Source: JAGXLC01 sp964585385 (lineage in GTDB: Bacteria > Bacteroidota > Bacteroidia > Bacteroidales > UBA12077). Taken from it: 64,000 nt of DNA. The DNA lies in NCBI GenBank assembly GCA_964585385.1, contig CAZPDP010000008.1, positions 32,348-96,347 on the forward strand, in the 5' to 3' direction. Below are positions 27,563-36,122 of the stretch, in pieces. Positions within the stretch are counted from its first letter, which is position 1; every line of letters begins with the position of its first letter. The notes beneath the pieces are model-generated. The model saw only the letters and a list, made by a program, of their open reading frames with translations, did no database searches and was not told the origin of the DNA. The translations under genes were made by a program, and so were the position numbers.

Positions 27563-28501
27563 ATGGAAATACTTACAAACAGTATTATAATCATTGTTTG
27601 CATTTTAGCTCTTGCCAAGGGATCATCCATATTTGTGGATTCAGCAGTAAAAATAGCCAGATGGCTGAATGTACCTACTTTGGTAATAGGATTAACTGTT
27701 GTTGCGTTTGGAACCTCCGCACCGGAATTCAGTGTTACACTGCTTTCAGCCGTACAGGGCATGGGTGATATTTCCGTAGGTAACATTGTAGGCTCTAACA
27801 TTTTTAATTTAGGCTTCATATTAGGGGGAACGGCCCTTATCCGAACCCTCCATTCAGATAAAAAATCCGTTTATAGAGATGGCCTGTTTTTGTTGGGGGG
27901 TACCATCATTTTAACATTGCTGATTTGGGATTTAAATATTTCCCGGATAGGTGGTTTTATTCTTTTTGGGCTATTAATCGTATATATTGTATATCTTTTC
28001 CTTCGTAAGCATGATGAACCAGTTGATGTACCGGTAGAAGAACAAAAATCCATCAAATGGTATGATTTTCTGCTTTTTCTCCTTGGTTTGGCGATGATTA
28101 TTGGAGGAGCTCATTATTTGGTTGAGGCATCAGTAAAAATTGCGAGGATTATGGGTGTTTCCGAATGGGTTATAGCGGTAACAATTGTGGCTTTTGGTAC
28201 TTCAGCACCTGAGTTGGCAACTTCTATTACAGCAGCTTTAAAAGGGCATCATGGCATTTCTGTGGGGAATCTCATTGGCAGCGACATATTCAATGTTTTT
28301 GGCGTACTTGGATTAACAGCCATTTTGCATGACCTTACTGTTGAAATTGGTGCCCGCTCCAATCTTATTGTACTTGTAGGGATGGTCATCCTTGTGATTG
28401 TTTTTATGCGAACGAATTGGAAGATTTCCGGATGGGAAGGGGCAGTGCTGATTATAATCGGGTTGCTTCGCTGGTTTTATAGCTTTTACTTCGGTACCTG
28501 A
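27563..28501 (+). CDS. Calcium/sodium antiporter (CaCA family, YrbG-like)
   Basis: 312 residues from the ATG at 27563; an upstream in-frame TTG adds four residues only. The two inverted alpha repeats of the CaCA superfamily are clear: VAFGTSAPEFSVTLLSA with GNIVGSNIFNLGFILGG, and VAFGTSAPELATSITAA with GNLIGSDIFNVFGVLG. About ten transmembrane segments are expected in the inner membrane. It exchanges Ca2+ for Na+ or K+. The converging tatA-like gene ends 3 bases beyond its stop. Confidence 0.93.
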   Translation: MEILTNSIIIIVCILALAKGSSIFVDSAVKIARWLNVPTLVIGLTVVAFGTSAPEFSVTLLSAVQGMGDISVGNIVGSNIFNLGFILGGTALIRTLHSDKKSVYRDGLFLLGGTIILTLLIWDLNISRIGGFILFGLLIVYIVYLFLRKHDEPVDVPVEEQKSIKWYDFLLFLLGLAMIIGGAHYLVEASVKIARIMGVSEWVIAVTIVAFGTSAPELATSITAALKGHHGISVGNLIGSDIFNVFGVLGLTAILHDLTVEIGARSNLIVLVGMVILVIVFMRTNWKISGWEGAVLIIIGLLRWFYSFYFGT

Positions 28502-28504
28502 CAG

Positions 28505-28873
28505 CTAGTTATCTTTTTCCTTACCCGTATCTTTATCAGAATCTGTATTTTCCGATTCATCTGTGTTTTTGTCTTCCGGTGATTGATCCGGGTGGTCTGT
28601 TGATTTTGTTTTAGTCGTATTCTCCCCATCCAGTTCTTCAAAATTGGTATGCTCAGTTATGTCCTTTTTTAGATTGTTAACCTCATTCCTGATGTCACTG
28701 GTATGCTCATCAAATTCACTGCGGATATCGTTGGTGGCTTTTTTGAATTCCTGGTATCCTTTCCCTAAACCCCGCGCAATTTCAGGAAGTTTATTTGCTC
28801 CAAAAAGCAGTAATACCACAAGAAGTATGATGAATATTTCAGATCCACTAATGAACAGAATTAAGCTAGTCAT
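28505..28873 (-). CDS. tatA: Sec-independent protein translocase TatA/MttA family
   Basis: 122 residues from the ATG at 28873. A single membrane helix (SEIFIILLVVLLLFGANKL) is followed by the Tat hinge and amphipathic helix PEIARGLGKGYQEFKKAT, and then a long acidic, Asp/Glu/Ser/Thr-rich tail that is far longer than in E. coli TatA. TatA forms the pore of the twin-arginine translocase in the inner membrane. No tatC is in the window. The start is supported by a -7 element 25 bases upstream. A TatB-like role cannot be excluded. Confidence 0.88.
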   Translation of the reverse strand: MTSLILFISGSEIFIILLVVLLLFGANKLPEIARGLGKGYQEFKKATNDIRSEFDEHTSDIRNEVNNLKKDITEHTNFEELDGENTTKTKSTDHPDQSPEDKNTDESENTDSDKDTGKEKDN

Positions 28874-28897
28874 ATCATTTTTATTAAAATAACTATA

Positions 28898-28905
28898 CAA
28901 ATATA
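28898..28905 (-). promoter_or_regulatory. -7 promoter element of tatA
   Basis: TATATTTG on the minus strand matches TAnnTTTG, 25 bases before the tatA ATG and after the secDF terminator. Confidence 0.45.
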
Positions 28906-28945
28906 CATTAAAGCAGAATCCTGAAAAAGAAAATTTAGTAAAATA

Positions 28946-28973
28946 AAAAGACCCTGAAGATTTTTCAGGGCCT
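28946..28973 (-). terminator. Terminator downstream of secDF
   Basis: On the minus strand CCCTGAA/TTCAGGG pairs around a 5-base loop and is followed by TCTTTTTATTTT. It lies 30 bases past the secDF stop. Confidence 0.8.
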
Positions 28974-29003
28974 TTTATTTTTAGCTTTTATCTGTATCTA
29001 TTT

Positions 29004-32000
29004 CTATTTCTTTTTCTTGTTTCCTTTCTTGTTCTCTTTAGATTGCTTTGGTTTTTGTGTTCCCCGCTTTGGAGCTGCTTTCACTTTTTTATGCACTGTG
29101 TCGTACACAACGGGTGAAGCGATAAAGAGTGAGGAATAGGTACCAACAATAACACCAATTAAGAGAGCGAATGAGAAACCGCGGATTACTTCACCACCGA
29201 AAATAAAGATGGCAAGCAACACAACAAAGGTACTGAGCGATGTACTGAAGGTACGGCTCAATGTACTGTTAAGCGCTGTATTGATAATCTGGAAACGTTC
29301 ACGTTTCGGATAATAACGAATGTATTCTCTTACCCTGTCGTAAACCACCACGGTGTCATTAATTGAGTACCCTACAACAGTCAGGATTGCCGCAATGAAG
29401 GCCTGGTCAATTTCAAGCGAGAACGGCATGATGGTGTAGAAGAGTGAGAAGATCCCTAGAATAATCAACACATCGTGGAGCAATGCTGTTAATGCACCCA
29501 AACCATATTGCCAGTTACGGAACCGGAAGAATATGTACAGGAATATGATTACCAGGGCAAATAACACAGCCCAGATTGCCTGTACCTTAATGTCATCGGC
29601 TATTGTCGGACCCACCCTAAGTGAGCTCATGATGTGACCGGTGTTGAATTCCGTATGAGTAGTGCCATCTGCAAGATAGGGCTTCAGTCCCTGATAAAGC
29701 AACTCGTTAACTTCATCATCCACTTCTTTGCTGTCCTGCTCGATTTTATATTTGGTTGTTATCTTAACCTGGTTGTCATCACCAAATGTTTTAACTTTAG
29801 GTGCGTGTCCAAATTCATCCTCAAGGTTGTTTTGGATTTCCACCGGATTGACAGACTGGTCAAATCGGACAATGTAACTTCGGCCACCAGTAAAGTCTAC
29901 TCCCTCATTTAATCCTCTTGATGTCAGGGAAATAAGGCTGATTGCAATCAGAATACCAGATACAACATAAAATACTTTTCTTTTAGCAAGGAATTTGAAA
30001 TTGTTATTCTGGAAAGCATTTTGAGTTAGCTTGGTGGCGAAAGTAAGCTTTCTGTTTTTATCCAGGTATCTTTCAAATATAAGTCTTGTAATAAAGATAG
30101 CTGTAAATAATGATGTTAAGATACCGATGAGCAGAGTTGTAGCAAAACCTTTAATCGGACCGGTACCGAATATATAAAGAATAAGAGCTGTCAGGAACGT
30201 GGTAATCTGGGCGTCGAAGATGGCTGAGTATGCGTTTTTGTAACCATCTTTAATTGCCAGTTTGATTCCTTTACCGGCATTCAGTTCTTCCCGTATCCTG
30301 TCGTAAATCAGCACATTGGCATCCACCGACATACCGATTGTAAGGATGATACCGGCAATACCTGGTAATGTTAATGTGGCCTGCAGGGACGCTAAAATAC
30401 CGAGGATAAAGAACATGTTGGCCAACAGGGCGATGTCGGCAACAAGACCAGCTCTTCGTGAGTAGTAGAAAATCATATAGAGCAGAACCACGATAAATGC
30501 AATGAAGAAGGAAGTCATACCGTTGTTAATGGCTTCCTGACCCAGTGAGGGTCCTATGGTTTGGCTCTGAATGATATGGGCAGGTGCAGGCAGACGTCCT
30601 GATTTCAATACATTGGCAAGGTCTTTTGCTTCCTGAACGGATGAAAGGCCTGTAATAGAAGTCTGGCCCCCTTTAATTTCCTGTTGTACAGTTGGAGCAG
30701 AATAAACATAATCGTCCAGTACTATGGCGATATTTTCACCTACATTGTTTTTGGTGAAACGGGCCCATGTTTTTGAACCTTCGGAGTTCATGGAGAGTGT
30801 AACCTCTGGGTTGGGCTGGTTTTGACCGAATTGGGCCCTTGCGTCGGTTACCACATCGCCTGAAAGAGGCGCTTTACCTTCCCTACCGGTAATTTTAATC
30901 GCATATAAAGGAAAATAGCTATCAGTTTCATCTCCTTCGTATGGTTTTACACCCCAGTGAAACTCCATATCTCTTGGAAATACTGAGCGAATCTTTTCCA
31001 TGCGCAGGTATTCATTTACTTTGGCAGTGTCCTGGAAATGAACAAATCCAATCACTGCACCAGGCATAAGCTGGTTATTTCTTGGGTTAACACGAGGTTG
31101 CAGGATAGAAAAGAGGGGATATTCCTTTTCCATTTGACTTGGTGAAAGACCGGCTGTGTCTGCCTGGGCTGTATCACTTTCAAGTTGTTCAATGAGTGAT
31201 TTTTCACCGGTAGTGTCTTCTTCAGTAACTTGATCAGCTTCTTCTTGCTGACTTTCTTCCAGTAAGTCGCTTACTGCATCTTCCGTTGGTTCTTTTTCTT
31301 CAGCTTTTTCAAGTTTTTCCCTGGCTTCTTTTATTTCTTTAATTCTTTTATTGGCTTCTACCAAGTACTGGTAAACCTGTGGGTTTTCATAACACTCCCA
31401 GAATTCAAGGCTTGCTGTGCTCTGAAGCAGGTTTTTAACCCTTTCCTGGTCCTTAACCCCGGGCAATTCCACCAAAATTCTTCCGGTTGTTTCGAGCTTT
31501 TGTATATTCGGCTGAACAACACCGAAACGGTCAATACGTGTTCTCAGAATATTAAAGGAGTTATCAATTGCAGCCCTGGTCTCCTCACGAATAATGCTGA
31601 GTACTTCCTGGTTGGTGGAGTTGTAGTCAATTTTGTCTTTGAGTTCATAAGTGTTGAAGATAGCTGCAAGACGTGCATTGGGATCTATTTGCTCGAACGC
31701 TCTCCCGAAAAGGATTATAAAATCCTCACGACTTTCTTTTTGCATTTCCTGCGCAAGGGTAAGGGCTTGCTGGAATGTGCTGTCTTTACTGTAATTGGAA
31801 AGAGACCTGATAATGTCTTCAACCGAAACTTCAAGAATTACGTTCATTCCGCCTTTCAGGTCCAGTCCAAGATTAATTTCTCTCTGCTGAACTTCCCTGA
31901 ACGTATATTGTCTCAGTCCGAGAAAATTGTATACTTCCTCGTCAGCTATTGAATCAAGGTATTCTTGTTGTTTATTCAGGTTCCCTTCGGCATATTCGTT

Positions 32001-32105
32001 TGCATCTTGCTTAACGTTTGTGGAAACAACTGTGAATGAAAGGTAGTAGATACAAATTAAGGTTAATAAAATGGCTACTAATCTTATTGCTCCTTTTAAC
32101 TGCAT
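29004..32105 (-). CDS. secDF: Protein translocase subunit SecDF (fused)
   Basis: 1033 residues, the SecD and SecF halves fused as is usual in Bacteroidota. The SecD half has LGLDLKGGMNVILEV, the periplasmic P1 region and TIGPSLGQEAI; the membrane motif GMSVDANVLIYDRIREEL is present, and the SecF half has GVDFTGGRSYIV and VVGYSINDTVVVYDRVRE. It uses the proton gradient to help pull exported proteins through SecYEG. P1 contains an unusual acidic insertion of ~60 residues (~275-330, rich in Glu, Asp, Gln) between conserved blocks. The Lys-rich C-terminus (KKGNKKKK) is cytoplasmic. Identification is firm. Confidence 0.96.
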   Translation of the reverse strand: MQLKGAIRLVAILLTLICIYYLSFTVVSTNVKQDANEYAEGNLNKQQEYLDSIADEEVYNFLGLRQYTFREVQQREINLGLDLKGGMNVILEVSVEDIIRSLSNYSKDSTFQQALTLAQEMQKESREDFIILFGRAFEQIDPNARLAAIFNTYELKDKIDYNSTNQEVLSIIREETRAAIDNSFNILRTRIDRFGVVQPNIQKLETTGRILVELPGVKDQERVKNLLQSTASLEFWECYENPQVYQYLVEANKRIKEIKEAREKLEKAEEKEPTEDAVSDLLEESQQEEADQVTEEDTTGEKSLIEQLESDTAQADTAGLSPSQMEKEYPLFSILQPRVNPRNNQLMPGAVIGFVHFQDTAKVNEYLRMEKIRSVFPRDMEFHWGVKPYEGDETDSYFPLYAIKITGREGKAPLSGDVVTDARAQFGQNQPNPEVTLSMNSEGSKTWARFTKNNVGENIAIVLDDYVYSAPTVQQEIKGGQTSITGLSSVQEAKDLANVLKSGRLPAPAHIIQSQTIGPSLGQEAINNGMTSFFIAFIVVLLYMIFYYSRRAGLVADIALLANMFFILGILASLQATLTLPGIAGIILTIGMSVDANVLIYDRIREELNAGKGIKLAIKDGYKNAYSAIFDAQITTFLTALILYIFGTGPIKGFATTLLIGILTSLFTAIFITRLIFERYLDKNRKLTFATKLTQNAFQNNNFKFLAKRKVFYVVSGILIAISLISLTSRGLNEGVDFTGGRSYIVRFDQSVNPVEIQNNLEDEFGHAPKVKTFGDDNQVKITTKYKIEQDSKEVDDEVNELLYQGLKPYLADGTTHTEFNTGHIMSSLRVGPTIADDIKVQAIWAVLFALVIIFLYIFFRFRNWQYGLGALTALLHDVLIILGIFSLFYTIMPFSLEIDQAFIAAILTVVGYSINDTVVVYDRVREYIRYYPKRERFQIINTALNSTLSRTFSTSLSTFVVLLAIFIFGGEVIRGFSFALLIGVIVGTYSSLFIASPVVYDTVHKKVKAAPKRGTQKPKQSKENKKGNKKKK

Positions 32106-32150
32106 TTGTCAATATGTTTTATAAATTCAACTTGTTTTTCGATCATCGTG

Positions 32151-32158
32151 CAAAGATA
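32151..32158 (-). promoter_or_regulatory. -7 promoter element of secDF
   Basis: TATCTTTG on the minus strand matches TAnnTTTG, 45 bases before the secDF ATG, directly downstream of an A-rich stretch (T-run on the plus strand). Confidence 0.4.
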
Positions 32159-32309
32159 TATTTTTTTTTTAGAATCACACATTTAAATTGAAGGAGAGCG
32201 ATTGTTAACTGATTGACTCTCTGAACAGGTTTATGCATATTTTCATCCATAGAAGTGCAAACCTGTAAAATACAAATCCTTTGATTGTTAGTGTAGTTTG
32301 TTTATTGGT

Positions 32310-33788
32310 TTATTGAACCAGTTTATCATACTCTGTATTTAACTCTTCATCCTCAAAAAAATCGTACAATGTAATTTTCTGAATTTGGTAGTAGTCAGTC
32401 CAGAATGAGCGTAAAGCTGAGATGTAATTTCTTGTTGCCACATCTTTCTCTTGCGAGGCCACATTCAGGTCAAGCACATCCACTTTTCCTACGAGAAATC
32501 TTTTCTTTGTTATGTCGTAACGCTTTTCTGCCGTTAAATCGGCTTGTTTTTTAATTTCCACCTGGTCGTCATGCAGGTTGAACTGCATAATACGGAGCGC
32601 TACATTTTGTTCAAATTCCTGTTTGGAACGCTTTATGTCGGTTTTGATAACCTCCCGGCTCGATTGTGCCATTTTGTATCTTCCTTTGGCCTGGCCCCAG
32701 TCCAGAATAGGTATTTCCAGTCCAACATTCAGGCTTTCCTGGTTTTGAGGATTGTCGTACACGTTGACAAATTCATCGGCTTTCTGAGTCAGACCAAAAC
32801 TGGCAAAGAGGTTTGCGTTAGGTCCTTTTTCCGATTTGGCTCTGGCCACATCTCGTTCAGCCTGCAGGAGTTGTTTTTCATAAGCAATCATATCAGGATT
32901 GTTTTCCTTTGCCAATTCTACAGCTTTTTGCACCTCAATGGTCAGGTCCGGGACATCCCCCGGGGGAATAAGCGATATATCCACATTTTCGTTGTATCCC
33001 AGGTAGCTTCGCAGGCGGATTTTGGCTGATTTCAGGTTGATTTTAGCTTCATTCAGGCTGGCCCCGGCATTCAGGAAGCTCAGCTTCATCTGCATCAGCT
33101 CGTTTTCTGCGATGGTGCCAATTTCATACCGCTGCTGTGAAATTTTGTAAAGCGTGTCTGCATTGGCATAGTTTGATTCAGAAATTTCAAGGTTTTTCTG
33201 GGCCAGGATCAGGTCGAAAAAGTAATTGACAGCCTTAATGGTTGCATTTTCCATGTTGGCCAGGTATTCCTTTTTAGCCTCTTCATATTTGAGGGGTTCA
33301 ATCTTCTTTTCCCATTTGTATTCATTGTAAAACAAGACAGGTTGCCGGTATCCAACCCGGATAGGAGTGGATAAATAAGAAAAAGAGCGGTTATCACCGA
33401 ATTCATCAATGCGTTGCAAATCGGTGTTTACAAATAGTTGTCCCCCGGTTAAGCCTACATTCTGGTACATGTTGAGGTTCAGGGAAGAGGTGTTCACATT
33501 GTCTTCAATATAGGTGTATGTACCATCCGGATTCTGATATTTTTTGATGGAACGGTTGAACTGTGGAAATTCGGTATTCAGGGTTAGGTCAGGCAGGTAT
33601 TTAGCCTTATATGACCTGAATTCCCAATAATCTGCACGAAACCGGTGTTTGGCTACCAGGGCATCAAGGGATTGCTCACGGGCGAGTTGGATGACATCCT
33701 CAAGTTTAAGGGTAAGGCTTTCCTTTTGGGCTGCTAAACCAAAGGAAATACTAATGAATGAAATTATGAGCAATATTTTGATTTTCAT
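32310..33788 (-). CDS. TolC family outer-membrane efflux protein
   Basis: 492 residues with a signal peptide ending FGLAAQ. It shows the internally repeated TolC organisation: LTLKLEDVIQLAREQSLDAL at the start of the first half and the long helical segments with regular Leu/Ala/Gln spacing. TolC proteins form the outer-membrane duct of tripartite pumps. On its upstream side lies the C-terminal remnant of an RND permease, suggesting that this protein was once the last gene of an RND efflux operon. It now has its own -7 element and stands alone, so it would have to serve another pump. Confidence 0.88.
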   Translation of the reverse strand: MKIKILLIISFISISFGLAAQKESLTLKLEDVIQLAREQSLDALVAKHRFRADYWEFRSYKAKYLPDLTLNTEFPQFNRSIKKYQNPDGTYTYIEDNVNTSSLNLNMYQNVGLTGGQLFVNTDLQRIDEFGDNRSFSYLSTPIRVGYRQPVLFYNEYKWEKKIEPLKYEEAKKEYLANMENATIKAVNYFFDLILAQKNLEISESNYANADTLYKISQQRYEIGTIAENELMQMKLSFLNAGASLNEAKINLKSAKIRLRSYLGYNENVDISLIPPGDVPDLTIEVQKAVELAKENNPDMIAYEKQLLQAERDVARAKSEKGPNANLFASFGLTQKADEFVNVYDNPQNQESLNVGLEIPILDWGQAKGRYKMAQSSREVIKTDIKRSKQEFEQNVALRIMQFNLHDDQVEIKKQADLTAEKRYDITKKRFLVGKVDVLDLNVASQEKDVATRNYISALRSFWTDYYQIQKITLYDFFEDEELNTEYDKLVQ

Positions 33789-33810
33789 AATGTAGCTTTT
33801 TCATAATGTT

Positions 33811-33818
33811 CAAATTTA
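33811..33818 (-). promoter_or_regulatory. -7 promoter element of the TolC family gene
   Basis: TAAATTTG on the minus strand matches TAnnTTTG, 22 bases before the ATG at 33788. It overlaps the stop codon of the RND remnant. Confidence 0.4.
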
Positions 33819-34031
33819 AATTATATTTTTTGTTGAAGAATGGAAATGCGATTTTCTTTTCAGGAAGAAAGCAGGGAGAACGATAAGTAAACCGATTAGT
33901 GAAAAGATAAGACCCCCTATCGAGCCGGCAGCAAAAGCAAACCAGAATGGTTCGTTTTTACCGCTAAATAGAAATTTTAATACCTCACCGTAAAATTTTT
34001 CTTTGTAACTCCTTTCAACAATCGAATATAT
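33816..34031 (-). pseudogene. C-terminal remnant of an RND efflux permease
   Basis: An open frame of 71 codons with no ATG. Its translation contains FSGKNEPFWFAFAAGSIGG followed by LIFSLIGLLIVLPAFFLKRK, which resembles the last transmembrane helix and terminus of RND (AcrB-like) permeases, where a (D/E)PFW segment precedes a Gly-Gly turn and the final helix. The rest of the >1000-residue protein is missing: the frame closes at a TGA at 34032-34034 inside the neighbouring membrane-protein gene. It lies just ahead of the TolC family gene, the position an RND permease would occupy. The homology is recognised by eye and should be treated as likely, not proven. Confidence 0.55.
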
Positions 34032-34348
34032 TCAGCTATAGTTCCCGTCATTGCGAGAATTACAATGCCGAAGCTTATGTAGGCCTGTATGGAAGAAACC
34101 ATCGTAAGAATAAAACCTGTCAGGAGGATTCCCAGCATGTTGGAAGAGATGGCGATGGTGTAAAAGGCCAGTTTTTCACTTGCCAGTATTATCAGGTTAA
34201 GGTTACCAAGGAAAACCATGCCAAGTCCGGTTCCGGCAAACCACAAAACATCCAGTCCGAAATGACCAAAGAAAAACGGCGAAAAGGCAATGTGAATTAT
34301 TCCTGTGAGTACGAGTAAATAGGCAGAAACTTTATAGAGTGTCCTCAT
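33977..34348 (-). CDS. Small four-helix membrane protein, unknown function
   Basis: 123 residues from the ATG at 34348, where RTLYKVSAYLLVLTGIIHI starts a first hydrophobic helix. The longer reading (13 more residues from 34387) adds a polar stretch and is less likely. Four membrane segments are spaced evenly, with HIAFSPFFFGHFG after the first and IAEYIRLLKGV at the end. I do not recognise the family. A -7-like TAATTTTG lies at 34389-34396, 40 bases before the start. Its 3' end overlaps the frame of the RND remnant by about 55 bases, so the present stop region may have been formed by the deletion that removed the permease. Confidence 0.6.
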   Translation of the reverse strand: MRTLYKVSAYLLVLTGIIHIAFSPFFFGHFGLDVLWFAGTGLGMVFLGNLNLIILASEKLAFYTIAISSNMLGILLTGFILTMVSSIQAYISFGIVILAMTGTIAEYIRLLKGVTKKNFTVRY

Positions 34349-34452
34349 GATATATTTTTCATTAAAGGTAGCGAATTTTAAGAGCAATCAAAATTAAATG
34401 GGTTCAAGTATAATTTGAACCATTTCATTCGTTATAAGTTTGCAAATTGGAT

Positions 34453-34460
34453 TATTTTTG
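34453..34460 (+). promoter_or_regulatory. -7 promoter element of yidD
   Basis: TATTTTTG matches TAnnTTTG, 12 bases before the yidD ATG; a very short leader. Confidence 0.35.
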
Positions 34461-34472
34461 CAGAATTAAATT

Positions 34473-34736
34473 ATGTATTATCTGAAAAAAATACTGAAAT
34501 GGCTGGTGCTGGTGCCTGTTTATCTTTACAGGTATATCATTTCACCCATTACGCCCGCTTCCTGTCGTCATGTGCCCACATGCTCGGAGTATATGGTGGA
34601 AGCCATCAAAAAATACGGACCCGGAAAAGGTTTCTGGCTGGGGCTTAAAAGGCTTTCACGCTGCCATCCATGGGGAACTCACGGTTATGACCCGGTCCCC
34701 GTAGTGGAAATCAAAAAGCTAAAGCTTAAACACTAA
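34473..34736 (+). CDS. yidD: Membrane protein insertion efficiency factor YidD
   Basis: 87 residues, matching the family length. It has the YidD pattern: YRYIISPITPASCRHVPTCS, then EYMVEAIKKYG, KGFWLGLKRLSRCHPWG and GYDPVP. The family helps YidC insert inner-membrane proteins; an N-terminal amphipathic helix associates with the membrane. In many genomes yidD lies with rnpA and yidC, here it is alone. Its 3' end overlaps the converging ABC permease gene by 4 bases. Confidence 0.95.
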   Translation: MYYLKKILKWLVLVPVYLYRYIISPITPASCRHVPTCSEYMVEAIKKYGPGKGFWLGLKRLSRCHPWGTHGYDPVPVVEIKKLKLKH

Positions 34737-36103
34737 AGTTTGTATTTGATCCACTTCCAGATTTCCCTGTAATTTACCTTCTTTCCATACATCAGGATAC
34801 CAGTCCTGTAGATTTTCCCAGACAGCCAGGTTGTGCCCATAAATGTTAGTACCAATAAGACCATTGATAAAGCCACCTCCCAATAGGGCACACCAAATGG
34901 AATTCTTACCATCATCACAATCGGAGAGGTGAACGGTATAATGGAGAACCAGAACGCAATGGGTCCCTGGGGTGAGTTGATGGCATTGATCATCACGATT
35001 ATAGCTAGTATAAGGGGAATGGTAATAGGCAGCATGAATTGCTGGGTGTCGGTTTCGTTATCCACCGCAGACCCTACTGCGGCAAAAAGCGAGCCATAAA
35101 GCAGGTAACCGCCCAGGAAGAAAAAAACGAAGGAGCCTAACATTACTCCTAAGTTGACATCCTGGACTGCTTTGAACATTTGCTTTATTGTGGCATTTTC
35201 ACTCATGTTATCCGATTTTGCCTGGGCTTGCATCTCTACCATAGGATTGGCGGTATTTTCAGAGCCTGATTGCATGAAATCCTGTGCAACCACCTGTTGG
35301 GCAGATTGTGTACCCAATTCCGGGAAGAATATAGTTTGAGCGCCGGTTATCAAAACGAGAGTAAGAATAACCCATAAAGCAAACTGGGTCAGGCCAACCA
35401 GTCCAATGCCGATAATTTTTCCCATCATCATCTGGAAAGGTTTTACTGAGGAAACGATAATTTCAACTATCCGGTTGGTTTTTTCTTCGATTACACCGCG
35501 CATAACCTGGGCGCCGAACATGAATATGAAAAAGTAAATCAGAAAACCCCCAATATAACCCACAATCATAGCCAGCTCCGTGGAACTTTCTTTTTCTTCA
35601 CCACTTTCTGTCCACTGAATGGTGCGAATGGAGATTTTAGTTTTTACTGATTTTAAAATATCCTGGTCAATGCCTGCTGCCTGAAGCTTTCCCTGCTCTA
35701 TTTCTTTTTCTATAGCATTGCTGATATGATTTTTCACCGAGAAACTGGGTTGCCGGTCGGAATAGAGTACAACTGAGCTCGGAGAGCTTGCAACAATGTG
35801 AGCTATATAGAGTACAGCATAATAATCCCTCTGCTGAAAATCTTTTTTTATTTCGTTTACCTCCGTGTTTTTGAGGTATTCAAATTTAATATATTCCGTT
35901 TCGGGAAGCTTGTTGTGGAAAATATGTGAGCTGTCTATTACAGCTATTTTTTTTACTTCAGTATCTTCCAGGGTTGCAATCCATCCGGGTGCAATAACTA
36001 TTGCTGCAAATAAGATAGGACCCAGAATAGTCATTACAACAAAACTTTTCTTTCTTACGCGTGTCAGGTATTCTCTGGATAATATCAGTTTTATTTTACT
36101 CAT
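34733..36103 (-). CDS. ABC transporter permease, NatB/ABC-2 type
   Basis: 456 residues. The N-terminus IKLILSREYLTRVRKKSFVV and the first membrane helix, a ~150-residue extracytoplasmic domain, and then five to six clustered helices with QVMRGVIEEKTNRIVEIIVSS are typical of NatB-like ABC-2 permeases. A polar Gln/Ser/Asn-rich loop (~265-300) separates the helices. With the ATPase gene 19 bases upstream (36123-37046) it makes a two-gene exporter. The NatAB system expels Na+, but related pairs export other compounds, so the substrate is open. Confidence 0.88.
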   Translation of the reverse strand: MSKIKLILSREYLTRVRKKSFVVMTILGPILFAAIVIAPGWIATLEDTEVKKIAVIDSSHIFHNKLPETEYIKFEYLKNTEVNEIKKDFQQRDYYAVLYIAHIVASSPSSVVLYSDRQPSFSVKNHISNAIEKEIEQGKLQAAGIDQDILKSVKTKISIRTIQWTESGEEKESSTELAMIVGYIGGFLIYFFIFMFGAQVMRGVIEEKTNRIVEIIVSSVKPFQMMMGKIIGIGLVGLTQFALWVILTLVLITGAQTIFFPELGTQSAQQVVAQDFMQSGSENTANPMVEMQAQAKSDNMSENATIKQMFKAVQDVNLGVMLGSFVFFFLGGYLLYGSLFAAVGSAVDNETDTQQFMLPITIPLILAIIVMINAINSPQGPIAFWFSIIPFTSPIVMMVRIPFGVPYWEVALSMVLLVLTFMGTTWLSGKIYRTGILMYGKKVNYREIWKWIKYKL

Positions 36104-36122
36104 GGTTATGGCTTCTTTTTAT

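Noticed and set aside
34415..34648. 77-codon frame overlapping yidD
   Set aside because: The yidD frame at 34473 contains the complete family signature; the other frame is its shadow.
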